Shown piece by piece: positions 1 to 10,429 of a DNA stretch of 64,000 nucleotides. The notes beneath the pieces are model-generated. The model ran no database searches and was not told the DNA's origin. It saw only the letters and a program-made list of their open reading frames with translations. The position numbers and the translations under genes were made by a program. The stretch comes from Hetaerina americana. Its lineage: Eukaryota > Arthropoda > Insecta > Odonata > Calopterygidae. Each line of letters starts with the position of its first letter. Position 1 is the stretch's first letter. The stretch spans positions 1,410,450 to 1,474,449 of the forward strand of contig JAKTNV010000064.1 of NCBI GenBank assembly GCA_022747635.1. Reading direction: 5' to 3'.

Positions 1-574
1 GGGACTCGAGATCAGAGAGGAAGGTTGGGCTGGGCCCCTTCTCCTGGTTGGAAGCGCCGTTCCGTGTCAAGGGATATAGTACACATTGTTGTAAACTCTG
101 TTTCTCCTTAGACTACATTAAATTTGGATTAAATCGGGACCGCCAATGTACGCTTTCTTTAGTTCTTTCTTTTCCCCCATTTCTATCAACGAACTCCTCC
201 CCACGTCATAACTCCCCAAACTAAAAGCCCCCGTTTACCCTCGATGCAGCCACTACTCGACTCGTGGGCTACTTTGTCGTGTCGCCAATATCCCCTCGAA
301 GACTCGGGGATACGACAGTCGTACCAATGGAGAAAAAGACTTTCGCTTCCTCTCTAGGGGTCTGAGAACATTTATCTAAGATATCGCCCTCGAATGTGAA
401 TTCGCCAGCAGTGGATGCGTGCATGCCTCAGATACAAGATCATGACAATCGAGAATGAGTGACCTGGTCCTTTGATGTCGAAGTCACGTCGTGCTCGGCC
501 TGGGTGCCGGGCCGTGACCCGGGAGCATTTTCATCAGCAGTCATATTCACCATCGAATTCGCACAGCGGGCGTG
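1..574. other. Unassigned intergenic DNA
   Basis: I see no long frame, tRNA-like fold, transposon motif or repeat shared with the rest of the window. Base composition is mixed, without the G-runs of the later islands. Confidence 0.5.
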
Positions 575-1057
575 TCACTTGGCGATTCCCACGGCGAGGG
601 TCTGACTGGATGCAGCATCCATGAGGTGGGCCCCTTGAAACTCGAACTCTGAACTTCGGACGGCGTGCTCGTCCTGCATGAATGGCCACCGACCTGCGTC
701 CAGGGGAGGCGCACTAGACAGGGCCTTCTTCGCTCGCTCTCTCAATGTCACCGAACATGTCACGCCCTGGGGGTTCGTCCGAGTATTCGCCGTTATGATC
801 ACTGGTGTCGCCCCTATGGCTCCGGGCTTCTGCAGTGTCGCACGCCAGTGGGGCCCTTGCTCCCCGTCAGGGGCCGCTACAACGCTCTGAAAAAAGAGGA
901 CTGTTTCCCAGAATAGGCAAGCATCGCAGGTGGTTCCGTCGGTGGTATCTCTCCGCCACAAAGCTCGCCGTACTTCCAACGTCCGCCCATTTCCCGTTCC
1001 CGTGTACGACCACTGCAGCAGCCGCGAGGAGCATTCGGCGAAACACTCCTCTCGCAA
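575..1057 (-). pseudogene. Unrecognised 160-codon frame, possible SF3-helicase relic
   Basis: This stop-free minus-strand frame opens on TTG, so it is a fragment or a chance frame rather than a gene with a clear start. Unlike the GC-island frames its translation is not low-complexity. Around residues 82-92 it reads ATPVIITANT, which resembles motif C of superfamily 3 helicases such as parvovirus NS1 (pattern PVIxTxN). About 40 residues upstream LFWE could echo a Walker B strand, and GTGNGRT near residue 20 is a poor Walker A. The Walker A to motif C distance of about 60 residues is short for the family (about 80-90), and no capsid or other viral frame is visible nearby. If real, it would be a decayed endogenous virus fragment; chance is at least as likely. 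Overlapping plus-strand frames of up to 130 codons share the region. Confidence 0.15.
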
Positions 1058-1199
1058 GATTACTCCAGCAAACCACGCTGATAAGTTTCGATGGCGTCTT
1101 ATTCACTTCCAGCTCAACAGCGAACGTAAACATACCGCGTGCAGCACACTTGGTGACTCCCTCTGGACATCCACTTAAAGGTCATCGCCGCGTTTGAGG

Positions 1200-1874
1200 T
1201 CACCAATCGAGGAAATTTTCAAAAGACCCCGATCCCACCGCTCATATCACCCCCAAATCAATTCTACGGCTTGTTTTGAGGGAAATCAATGCTCCCTTTG
1301 CTATTAATTTGCTGCGGTGCATGGCGGTATCCCGAGGGAAGGGATGCAGGCGAACCGGAGGAACGGAGGTGATCCCCGCGGGGGATATCATTGCTGTCGC
1401 TTGTGAGGGAGTGAATGCCGCTTTTTAGTGTTACTTTAATTTCTCCTTTTAAGCTGTATGATTAGTGATTCGTTTGTTTCGCTGGAGATTTCATGATAAA
1501 AAGCCGCCTTCCTTCGTAAGACCTGACATTTTTTCTTCAATTGATCGAATCTATATTCCTGGGCTGGGCAGTGATAGCCAAATGCAGACGGGAACTCTTC
1601 TCCGCGCTCACCAATTTACTTCAATTCGCGAGAGCACTGGTAGCAATGATTCAACCCCACAAAAGTGCAGTGGGCTGTGCTTGCCTGCAGGGTGTACCTT
1701 TTACAGTCGACACGTCGGTCCAGAGCGTATTCGTTTGATATTAATTTTAATTCGCCCCCAATTAAAAACCAACAATTAAGAATGATTTCAATTTTTGGAA
1801 AGACAAATAGATATCTTATCTTTATTCATTGATATGCCCTGTTTTTAGATAATATTCTCATCTCAGGATGTAAA
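1200..1874. other. Unassigned DNA 5' of the mariner
   Basis: No coding or repeat signal stands out. The 104-codon frame at 1465-1779 has no recognisable domain and I treat it as chance. Confidence 0.45.
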
Positions 1875-1876
1875 TA

Positions 1877-1903
1877 CTACCTTGATCAAAAATTTCCCGG
1901 AAT
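1877..1903 (+). repeat. Mariner left terminal inverted repeat
   Basis: This is the left end of the mariner. It matches the reverse complement of 3170-3196 with one mismatch (T versus G at the tract after GATCAAAAA). Confidence 0.92.
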
Positions 1904-1929
1904 TTATTCAGAAAATTAAAAATACAAGT

Positions 1930-2992
1930 TTATTCATCTAAATCTATATTGTCCCCTTCAAAGTAATCCCCATCGACTGCAACACACTTATGCCAGCGCT
2001 TGATCCAATCCTCGAAACATTTTTTATATTCGGTTTTCGGTATGTCCATCAGTGCTTCCTGCGATTTTTCCATTACTTCCTCTCGGCTGCTAAAACGCGT
2101 TCCCCGTAATGGTTTTTTAACTCGATTGAACAGAAAGAAGTCACAGGGAGCCAAATCAGGTGAATTCGGTGGCTGTTGGATGGTATTTGTTGCATTTTTC
2201 GTCAAAAAATTACGAATAATGATAGCACTGTGCGACGGTGCGTTATCATGGTGCAAAATCCACGAGTTTTCTGCCCACATTTCTGGTCTCTTTCGGCGAA
2301 TTGCTTCACGCAAACGTCTCATAACGCCCAAATAATACTCTTTGTTTACTGTCTGGCCTTCTGGCAAAAATTCATGATGCACTACACCGTTGTAATCCAT
2401 GAAAACCGTCAGCATTGCCTTCTTTTTTGACTGAAAACGACGTGGTTTTTTTGGTCTCGGCTCATTTGGTGAACGCCATTCACTTGCCTGACGTCTGGAT
2501 TGCGTGTCGTACTCATAAAACCACGTCTCGTCTCCAGTAATGATCCTTTTGATGAATGTGGGATCGGATTCAGCCTCGCAAATCATGTCTTTTGCGACGT
2601 CAACACGGTCTCTTTTTTGCATGAAATTGAGGTCTTTTTGCTGCTACACGACGGAAACCCAAATCATTAACCACAATGTCTTGGGCGGATCCATAGGCAA
2701 TGTTCAAGTCCTCCGCTATTTCTCTGATGGTTAATTTGCGGTTATTGACCAACATTTCTTTTACTTTATCAATTTTTTCACCGACTTTCGATGTCGATGG
2801 TCTGCCACTGCGTTCATCATCTTCGATTGACTCACGACCACTTCTGAACCGCTCGTGCCACTGGTAAACGACCGTTTTTTTTAGAGAATCGTTGCCGAAA
2901 CACTTTTCCAACATTTCCAACGTCCGTGCGCCACTAAATCCGTTTTTTACGCAAAATTTAATACAAGTTCGTTGTTGCAAATTTAAATCCAT
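1930..2992 (-). pseudogene. Mariner transposase, one frameshift
   Basis: The transposase is split over two overlapping minus-strand frames (2600-2992 and 1930-2622) and would be about 350 residues, as in Mos1-type mariners. I prefer the start at 2992 (MDLNLQQRT) over the upstream ATG at 3061, because family members begin close to this helix-turn-helix. The first frame has the paired helix-turn-helix DNA-binding region, including the linker DDERSGRPST. The second has the catalytic core: TGDETWFYEYD, HHDNAPSH and NSPDLAPCDFFLF. Exactly 34 residues separate the second and third catalytic aspartates, giving DD34D. Near 2632-2646, between VAAK and KDLNF, a few codons normally present (the family has a V-P-K type linker) are lost and the frame shifts. 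Only this lesion is visible, and all three catalytic aspartates are intact. Confidence 0.92.
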
Positions 2993-3169
2993 TTCTGCAA
3001 TTGTAAAAAATCGCCAACACACACAGAGATAGATGTACTCTTGGCTACGTAACTTTTGCAAATGTCAAGTTATGACACTAAGATTTAAAGGGAATATCAA
3101 CAACAGATGTACCAATTTAACAAAAAAACAGAACTCAAATCGGAACGATGGGAGCGCCACACGGTGGTT

Positions 3170-3196
3170 ATTCCGGGAACTTTTTGATCAAGGTAG
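3170..3196 (-). repeat. Mariner right terminal inverted repeat
   Basis: This is the right end of the mariner, directly followed by the TA target duplication at 3197-3198. Confidence 0.92.
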
Positions 3197-3399
3197 TATT
3201 TCATTTTCGTAGCAATAAAGCGACTTATGAAGGGAGATGGGAGGCATCCTGAATTAAAGAGTGCCTTATTGTAGTGTCGGATATCAGGCTATACTTTATT
3301 ATGAAGGTATCGTCATGCTGTTTTATAGCACGTGCCCATTCAAAAACTTCCTTAACAAGTAGAGTACCAATAATATACCGATGTAATGAACTTCTTTTG

Positions 3400-3850
3400 G
3401 CTCGAGCAGACCGTGAACACCGAAATAGAAACCGTAGAAGCTCCACTAAATGCCTAAGGGTAACCCTCACTCACGACCCCTCGTGGGTGAAATGCGTACG
3501 GGGAATATGTGGACAAGCTAAAGAAAAATTAGGATTGATTAGAAGAGTACTGGGTAAATGTGATAAAAAGTTTAATAGAAATGTTATCTTTCGCTGATTT
3601 GGCCTCATTTAGAGTATGCTGTAAGTATATTTAATCCTCACGGTGTTGGATTGATTGCCGAATTGGGTCGCGTGCAGCGTAGAGGAGCTAGATTGGTAAA
3701 ACGTTGTTATGATAACCTTAGTAGCCTGTCAAAAATAAACAGCTAGGCTGGGAATGACTTATTAGATCGAAGGTTAAACTACACATCATATCTCTTGCAT
3801 GAATTGGAAGGACGTCGCACTAATCAACCCTAAGGTCGCTTAGGTAGGTT
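3400..3850 (+). mobile_element. CR1/L2-like LINE fragment (copy 1)
   Basis: The fragment encodes the end of a non-LTR reverse transcriptase. LTLTHDPSWVK, GICGQAKEKLGLIRRVLGKC and a decayed RVQRRGARxV stretch align with copies at 7185, 24040 and 44620. These blocks follow the polymerase core in CR1/L2-type elements. The frame is broken by several stops after 3597. The 5' end is truncated, as usual for LINEs. CR1 versus a related clade cannot be settled without a tree. Confidence 0.72.
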
Positions 3851-3879
3851 GTTGTAGAGTTCCCCTAAACGACGCGTGA

Positions 3880-4140
3880 AATTCACACATTAGCAGGGTA
3901 AAAAGGGGAACCGGGTTCTTTCCCTGTGCCGGCTATGGTTTCCCAGGAAGACCTAGTACCCGAAAAATTACCATGTTACGCGTTCGGCGGAGGGTACCCA
4001 GAGAGGCTTGCCCGGGAATCGAACTCGGGTCCTTCAGGAGTCCAACGCCCTACCCCTGGGCTACCGCTAGGTAAGGTCATATTCGGGTCAAACCTGCCCT
4101 TGTGTGTATCATCCCCTGCCATACACCCCGGTGATAGCTT
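3880..4140 (-). mobile_element. tRNA-derived SINE, family B (copy 1)
   Basis: On the minus strand, a tRNA-like head near 4010-4075 carries an A-box-like stretch (TAGCCCAGGGGTAGGGCG) and a B box (GAGTTCGATTCCCG), the internal Pol III promoter of tRNA-derived SINEs. The body (TCGGGTACTAGGTCTTCC onward) ends in a segment that also occurs at 32030-32300, which defines the family. The copies are diverged, so they are old. Confidence 0.68.
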
Positions 4141-4369
4141 GTAAGGTGCTAAAATATCAAATGTTTGGTGAGCTTAGATCAACTTCCTGTGGATATATTT
4201 TTGTTACTCGACCATAGAATTAAATCCACGGAGTAAGATTACCGGTATAACTCGCACCCAATAGCTTTGGAGGAAGAAGTTGAAAGGAAATAATCGAAGT
4301 AGCAGAATCAATCATGAAGATGAACATAGCTAAAAAAAAGAATAGAATCCGCTGGTGGGGCTTTTGCTT

Positions 4370-4525
4370 TTCCAAGCAATTTCAGAAAATTCAGAAGCCC
4401 TGAAGACGATGACCGAGTCGGACATCGAAACGTCGGCCAAGATGGACGATATAACCCGGTGGAGGACCCGAGAGGAATTTACACAGCTGATACGCCGGGA
4501 AAACACCAAATCTTTTATCAATTTC
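4370..4525 (+). repeat. PLE-type tail repeat, family D (copy 1)
   Basis: The segment is nearly identical, over about 150 bp, to the reverse complement of 13827-13975, and partly matches 9000-9100. It contains the hammerhead-like hairpin at 4400-4434 followed by a conserved stretch including GAGGACCCGAGAGGAATTTA. No reading frame is attached, so it is a severed retroelement 3' tail. Confidence 0.7.
4400..4434 (+). ncRNA. Hammerhead-like tail hairpin, family D
   Basis: The sequence reads CTGAAGA, one spacer C, a stem with GATG/CATC and CCGA/TCGG arms, then GAAA and CGTC. CTGANGA and GAAA are the conserved core strands of a hammerhead ribozyme. The spacer base before the stem is not in the canonical core, so cleavage activity is unproven. 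Confidence 0.42.
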
Positions 4526-4869
4526 AGAAAATGTCGCCACGCAGCGTCCGCAATGGCAGCGATAGCCTTTGACTCTGGAGGAGCAAAAGCTTGAAAAGAA
4601 TCAGGATCAGGAGATGAGAGTTGCTTCCCGAGGACGGATATGTAATTTCGCCCTGCGATCATTTGCTGCGCCCCGCGCTAATATTGCTGAAAGAGTTAGG
4701 CAGCGCCCCACAGGCCGATTAATTTATATCGCGGTAGATGGCACCACCGTCGTTGAATAATCTGACGCTGCATTGCACGTTTGACTGTATTGGTTTGGTT
4801 CGCACTTCTTTTAATTGGTCAGCAGCAGAGTAATCGGCAAGTACCGCATAGAAAATGGCCACGGTCTTC

Positions 4870-5235
4870 TTAGCAGAATAGATTGATTGACCTTGGCCGC
4901 TGCCCTCCTCGGCGCCGCGGCACTCGAAAAGGGCGTTCGTTCCTTGGTCGCCCGCCGCGGCGAGAGGGAGGGGGGTGGGAGAGACGACGCCAAGGGGAAT
5001 CGGCGCCGCGACGCCCCAACCCCCTTGAAATGCCCCTCCCGAGGGCGGGAGGGGGCGTCCTCTCCTTCCGCGGCGCAGGCAGGGACCTCCGCGGAGAGGG
5101 CGCCTCCGGAGCGCGGAGCCCCGGGGGGGGGGGGGCGTGGCGAGAACGGGAAGGGGGCGGCCGCGGGGAGGGGCGAGGGCCGGGGTGGAAATGGGGCAAT
5201 CAATTTGGACGCTCTCTCATCGCGAGAAAGTGAGA
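4870..5235. other. GC-rich, G-run-rich island
   Basis: A sharply bounded GC-rich block has a purine bias on the plus strand (GGGAGGGGGCG, an 11-G run near 5125). Long frames on both strands here are arginine/proline/glycine-rich composition artefacts. It could be a CpG-island-like regulatory region or G-quadruplex-prone DNA; no core promoter is recognisable. Confidence 0.5.
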
Positions 5236-5239
5236 AGCA

Positions 5240-5900
5240 CTTTCAAATGTGCTTTTTCCGTTAAGAAGGCGATTAAAGTGTTCCTATCAAGCCGTCTTTG
5301 CCAATTCGATGCCTAACAAACAAATTACAGGACAAGTTCTACGGTCGTGATAAGTTAGTCCCTCAGAGAAAGCTACATTTGTCGTGGTGGTTGATGGGAA
5401 ATGAAATCCCTCGGCAATGACCAACCCACACCACATTGCTATTAATTCTAATTACGACCATTGGTTTACTTTTGACTCTAGTTTTCTACTTCTAACTCAA
5501 GAGTTGGCTAAATAGCCAACCAGCGGGCCGGAGGGCTCGGTTCCCGCCCTGACACCCCTGATGGCACCATCAGCAGCGCCGATTCGAAGATGCTGCGATT
5601 GTCTTCCGCGGATTACAGATATTCCCGGGACAGGAAGCAAAGGACCGACCGACAATTGCACCCCGTCGATGCGTGGCTTTCACTCGGCGAAGGAGGGCTA
5701 ACTAACACTTATTATACGCACGCGAGGTGAGCTCTAACCTCTCACCCATCGCCCCTGAAATGATCGCTGGGATCACTGTTCGCTGGTTTTTTAAGGAATA
5801 GATTTTCCGGATTAGGGGAGTGGGGAACAAGGCGGATTACCGCCGAATTACTTGGGAGCAAAGCGTTCAAAAGAAATCCCGCATTATTCGCTCTGAATGT
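5240..5900. other. Unassigned DNA
   Basis: No gene, repeat or tRNA-like structure is visible between the two GC-rich islands. Confidence 0.45.
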
Positions 5901-6760
5901 ATTGAGTGCGGCGTGACATGGAACGAAGGGGAGGGAGGGGAATAAATGGGGGGCGCCGCGGGTGGGCCGAAGCGGGAAATGCTATTTATTTTCAATCGAT
6001 ACGATTACTATTTCGCGCGGAGCGATCTCCAGGCGGGAGTGAGAGGCCGGACAAACAGTGGGCGGAGGGAAGGGGAGGGGGGTTGCCTAGGGAACGGAGA
6101 CATCCTCCCCACCCCTCGCCCTATCTACAACCCACCAACACACACCTCTTCCCCGCCCCGCAACGCATCATATCATAAAACTGCTGTTTCTGCGGGGATG
6201 AGAAGGGGGTTAGGGTTGGCGAAGGGTAATGGCAGGTTAAGGGAGCGGAGTGAATGGAGAAGGGTTACACACACAAACCGTCGAACACACAAACGCGAGA
6301 GCACATTCGAAAACGGGCTCATAATGCCAAATCAAACAATCGCCCTGGGGGGGGGGGGCTCTCCTTGAGAGAGTGGGGTGAAGACGACACAGACTCAAGC
6401 AGAAGGGATGTAGGGAACATCTCTGGCGTTGTTAATTCGACTCTGGGAATCGATTATCGAACAGAGTTATGGCCGCGAATTGGACCCTTGGGGGGGGGGA
6501 ATGCGCCCCTCCATAAAGCACCCCTCGCCAACATCTTCCCTGCCCCCCTCCTCCCGTGGATATTAGTTTTGAGGGGCCGGGGGGGAGGGTCGGGAATGGG
6601 GGAGGGGGGAAGGAGAACAGAGCGGAAGATATTTACAGGGGGGAGGGGGCGGAAAGGTCTTCGCGGACCACAAAATCCAATTTCCATTACACAGGTAGTG
6701 CGTGCGTGCCGGGGGAATGAAAAAGGGGAATCGATTCTCGAGCCTCGATGCATCGAGGGA
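5900..6760. other. GC-rich, G-run-rich island
   Basis: A second purine-biased GC-rich block has poly-G runs near 6350, 6490 and 6580. The overlapping frames, up to 230 codons, have no recognisable domain and reflect composition. Confidence 0.5.
6082..6095 (+). promoter_or_regulatory. Possible RFX X-box
   Basis: GTTGCCTAGGGAAC fits the X-box half-site arrangement GTNRCC-N2-RGNAAC bound by RFX factors. It lies inside a GC-rich island. A single match can arise by chance and no target gene is visible. Confidence 0.25.
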
Positions 6761-6769
6761 TGGAACGCC

Positions 6770-7180
6770 TTCGGCCGGGTGAGTGGCAGGGAGTGCTGGC
6801 TGATTCGCTTTACTTGTGCGCTTATTTCATCGGAGTTCGCAAAGTCGCAGTCTCGAGCCTGTCAATTACCGCCAACACAACATGAAAATAATTCAGAGGT
6901 AAAATTAACTCCTGAAAATAAAGTTATTCGAGAAAATCTTCTTTGAAAAGAATTACATTTGAGCGTATTTCGTCGCGGATTAGCAAAAAGTTATCCATTT
7001 CCAAAATACTCTCAAAGGGTAAAGCGTGGACACAATTGGGTCTTCAAGTGACAGCGAGGAGACGAGGCTAGGGGTCAGCAAGAAACCTTCCATCGGTGCC
7101 CTCATGGGGACACGGACCGAGTGCCACCGGGGAATGAGACAACCCACGGGCGCCTAGCCCCTCTTATTATTTTGGCCTGC
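6770..7180. other. Unassigned DNA
   Basis: Nothing recognisable lies between the GC-rich island and the CR1-like fragment. Confidence 0.4.
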
Positions 7181-7184
7181 TTAG

Positions 7185-7932
7185 TTTATTATTACGACGT
7201 TCTACAAATCTAGCTCCTCTACGCTGCACGCGATCCAATTCGGCAATCAATCCAACTTCGTGAGGATCCCATGATATACCAGCAGCATATTCTACATGAG
7301 GTCCAACCAGTTACAGATAACATTTCCCTTTGACCCATTCATCACATTTACCCAGTACTCTTCTGATAAATCCTGATTTTTTGTTAGCTTGTCCACATAT
7401 TCCCCATATGTGTTTCACCCAGGAGAGGTCGTGAGTGAGAGGAACGCCTAGGTATTTAATCTACACATTCCATTTCAGTGTTCCCGATGCAATAAGCGTT
7501 CGGGAAGGAATTGCTCTCTCTCCAAAAATTCATCATTACACTCTTTTTTAAGATTAATTCTAATTGCCACGTGTCGCCCAAACGCTGTATATCATTTAGG
7601 TCATCCGATAAAGCTGCTGTTCTCAGGATTACAGATTCCACGGTAAACCATTACATCTTCGGCAAATAACTGTATCTTACTAATGACTAGGGAGCCATTG
7701 TCGTTTACGTTAAGTAGGAATAAAAGAGGCCCGATTACACTTCCCTGGGGAACTCCTGAAGTAACTTCTGCTGCATTTGTGCTAACTCCATCTATCACTA
7801 CTCTTTGAGCCCGACCATTCAGAAAGTCTTTAATCCAACCACGGATAGTTTCATCCATGCCATAAGCTTCTAGCTTTGTGAGTAGTTTACTAAGTCGTAA
7901 CTTGCCGAAGGCTTTCTTAAAACACGTCTCTA
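7185..7932 (-). mobile_element. CR1/L2-like LINE fragment (copy 2)
   Basis: This is the longest copy of the family. On the minus strand the reverse transcriptase reads KAFGKLRLSKLLTKLEAYG, then TSGVPQGSVIGPLLFLL, then LFAEDVMVYR. The last is the catalytic FADD box with the first aspartate changed to glutamate. A downstream part (7185-7640) holds the segments that match copies 1, 4 and 5, with frameshifts between. Its 5' end is cut at about 7932, exactly where a Jockey fragment begins on the opposite strand, so the two insertions abut or are nested. Confidence 0.8.
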
Positions 7933-7935
7933 TAT

Positions 7936-8622
7936 ATGTACGCAGATGACACCGCCATTGCAGCCACTTCTCGGGTACGCACGGCGAACATTCGGCGCAT
8001 CGACACGCACCTACAAAAAATTCACAAGTGGACGTCAACATGGAAAGTTAAAATAAACGCCGACAAAAGTACACACGTCCACTTCGCCCGACGACGCCCA
8101 CGCACTCCGTACATCTCTATCACGCTTCATAAACATTTAATTCCTAGAGCTACCTCGCAACGCTTCCTTGGCGTCATTCTTGACGACAAGTTAACCTTCC
8201 GTTCCCACCTGGACTTTTGCCGAACGACAGCGATTGTCGCAAGGAATAAGCTACGCTGCCTCACCTCGACGACATCGCCACTTAGCCACAAGGACCGAAT
8301 GCGCCTTTACAAGGCGATTATTCGGCCCAAATTTCTGTATGCCTGCTCTCTTTTCGCAAATCGGACAACAACATGGCGCCACCTGGAAACGATCCAGAAC
8401 AAAGCTATCCGGGGCTTATTGAACATAAGGCGCAGGACGCGCATGGCTGAGGTCCGTGCCGCCCACGATCTCCCGTCTGTCGCGGATTTCATTCGCAAGC
8501 TGACCGCCAAATTCCATTCGCGTCTGAAATCAGCTAGTAATTCTCTCCTAACGGATATCTGGGATTACGATATCAAGCGGAAACACATCTACACACTGCC
8601 TAAAGATATTACTCGCCTATGA
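7936..8622 (+). pseudogene. Jockey-type LINE reverse transcriptase, 5'-truncated
   Basis: A 229-codon open frame starts precisely at the polymerase YADD box (MYADDTAIAA). It continues through KINADKSTHVHF, RFLGVILDDKLTF and RLYKAIIRPKFLYACSLF to LPSVADFIRKLTAKFHSRL and a stop. This is the thumb and C-terminal part of a Jockey-clade reverse transcriptase. The gag, endonuclease and finger/palm parts are missing, which is normal 5' truncation on insertion. No stop or frameshift interrupts the remaining frame, so the copy is younger than its CR1 neighbour. The ATG at 7936 is only the first codon present, not a natural start. Confidence 0.85.
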
Positions 8623-8865
8623 GTCTTTCCTATGTCTTTTACTATTAAGTGTATTGGCACTTTCTTCGCCATTTTCCTTTTAGTTTTCTTGTGCTTTCAT
8701 GTGTAAATTTTTCTAATTGTTCAATTCCCCATGCTTTTCATGTGTTCTCCGAAATCTACATTCTCCCGCCTACTTTATACGTTTAGATTTATCCACGAGC
8801 CGTTTGCTGTCGGCTTGTTAAACTTATATTTTTAAATATTAGGGTGTAACAATCCTAACAAGTTT
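8623..8865 (+). other. Likely Jockey 3' untranslated region
   Basis: AT-rich DNA with poly-T stretches follows the Jockey stop codon and ends where the family D repeat begins. I infer that it is the element's 3' UTR from position only; no second copy is available for comparison. Confidence 0.4.
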
Positions 8866-9100
8866 CTCGTTTCTCACAAACACAAACACTCACGCATACT
8901 CTCGCAAGGTTTATTGAAATGCCAAGGGATTTATTATGTAAAATGACCGGTAAAGGTGGGTTTCGCCCACCGGGACGGTGAAATATGCGAAACGGCAATC
9001 AGAAGCCCTGATGACGATGACCGAGTCGGGAATCGAAACGTCGGCAGCTATGGAGACATTGACCCGGCGGAAGACCCGAGAGGAATTCACCCAAGGGACG
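8866..9100 (+). repeat. PLE-type tail repeat, family D (copy 2)
   Basis: The first half (CTCACAAACACAAACACTCA onward, with the hairpin GGTGGGTTTCGCCCACC) matches the reverse complement of 14185-14310. The second half, from AATCAGAAGCCCTG, matches copies at 4370 and 13827. It is therefore the most complete copy of the family. It contains the hairpin at 9008-9042. Confidence 0.7.
9008..9042 (+). ncRNA. Hammerhead-like tail hairpin, exact CTGATGA core
   Basis: The core strand is exactly CTGATGA, the hammerhead consensus, followed by a spacer C, a GAT/ATC plus CCGA/TCGG stem, and GAAACGTC. Among the family D copies this best fits a ribozyme core, apart from the spacer base. Confidence 0.45.
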
Positions 9101-9109
9101 GCAGTTTAT

Positions 9110-10330
9110 CTCCAGCGACGTCACGCGCGAGGAAGTGGGTGTGTCCACTAAGGTGAGCCTTTACATGATGGGAACAAGAGATCGCCAAATGGGGGGGGGG
9201 GGACATTTCGGTCCAGGGTGCTTCGAAGTGTGGTCGTTTGCGATCGGCGTCGGAGCGCTTTCAGGAAACCCGCAAGTACTCCAGTCGGCTTGCGTGCTGG
9301 GAGTGTGCTCGAACTGCGATCGGAATGATTCCCATTCTAACCAAGTTGCGCGCTCCATGCATGTTCACGGCACGTCTCATCTACGGCGATGGACATTTAA
9401 TCAAACCCCCAGTCTTCCTGAAGCATCGACTTCGACTGCGAACAAACCAGCGCGCAAACGCTTAGTACATCCACGATAAAGCCCGCAAGCCGCCGCGGGG
9501 GTGCGTCCTGCGGGGAGGGGCGGCTGATGGTATGAGCAGTCTCGGCACTCGCATCATTGGCAATAGGAATGACTCGGAAAATGCGCAAGCCATTCCCTAA
9601 CCATTTCCTACACGAGAATAACGCAGAAATATTGACGTTTTGAATACCCGGTTTTTACTGGAGTAGATTCCATCAAATCACCGCCTGATGCCGATCGCTT
9701 CGATGAAACTTTCCCTAGAGGACTCGAATAAGGAGGGAGAATGTTTTCCATCGAACCAGAAGTTGTCGACAAATTTCATGCACTCGGCTTTTAAGTCATT
9801 CCTAGCGGAGGTAGCAGTGTTCTAGGCTAGGAGTCGTGACTTTAGCGCCGATTAAGCTTACCGCGATTATGTTTTTGATCGAATCGTTCCATTTGACATG
9901 AATAGATTGAACGGAATAAGTGTTCGCCGCATTAAGACGGAAAAGAGCTCTTTGCTGGAATCACATGGGACTGTCATTTAATGACTGAAGTGCTCCGTAC
10001 ACTATTGCCAACCCTTTTGTGTGGTTTTCAAGCTTCCTTCCCCTTCCATCCCTCGTCTCTCTCTCTCTCTGTTGTGGGGGGGGGAGCGACGCCTCTCGTC
10101 GTCCGCTGCCAACAGCGGTGTGTCACATTCCTTACCTGTCGGTGACTTTACGGGGGGAGGGCATGAGTCGTACTGCCATCTGACAGTACAATTTCCCCTT
10201 CTCACTTTCCACTTGTGCATGACCTGTCTTGTCGTGGTGGAGGCAACACAAATGACTAACTCGTCGGGTGAATTCACACTTGCTTTGAATTAGCTCTTCC
10301 TCCAGTATGCGCACAAATTTTCATGTTATT
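9110..10330. other. Unassigned DNA
   Basis: Frames of 60-114 codons on both strands have no recognisable domains. A short poly-G run lies near 9190. I see no repeat shared with other parts of the window. Confidence 0.4.
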
Positions 10331-10429
10331 TCATTGTTTTTTCCTGAATATTTTCCCCACGCGCCTTTGTGGTGGATCGCGTGATATGTGTGTCAATGTC
10401 GAACTAGTCGCGCCTTTCCCGCTCGCTTC

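Larger units (their letters stand above)
1877..3196 (-). mobile_element. Mariner-family DNA transposon, complete ends
   Basis: The element is 1,320 bp, the usual mariner size. Its ends are inverted repeats of about 27-29 bp that begin CTACCTTGATCAAAAA and differ by one base; a TA dinucleotide flanks each end (1875-1876 and 3197-3198), the TA target duplication typical of Tc1/mariner. The transposase lies on the minus strand and fills most of the element. Mariners move by cut-and-paste in the nucleus. The good terminal repeats and the single frameshift imply a fairly young insertion. It cannot supply its own transposase in this form, but its ends could be mobilised by a related active copy. 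The flanking DNA on the right runs into a CR1-like fragment. Confidence 0.93.

Noticed and set aside
4010..4075. A tRNA gene on the minus strand
   Set aside because: A and B boxes are present but arms do not pair fully and the body is repeated at 32 kb, so it is a SINE head.
6254..6946. 230-codon plus-strand frame
   Set aside because: Spans G-runs and has no domain; composition explains the lack of stops.
9008..9042. A canonical active hammerhead ribozyme
   Set aside because: CTGATGA and GAAAC fit, but one extra base separates CTGATGA from the stem and stem III would have no loop. I keep it only as hammerhead-like.
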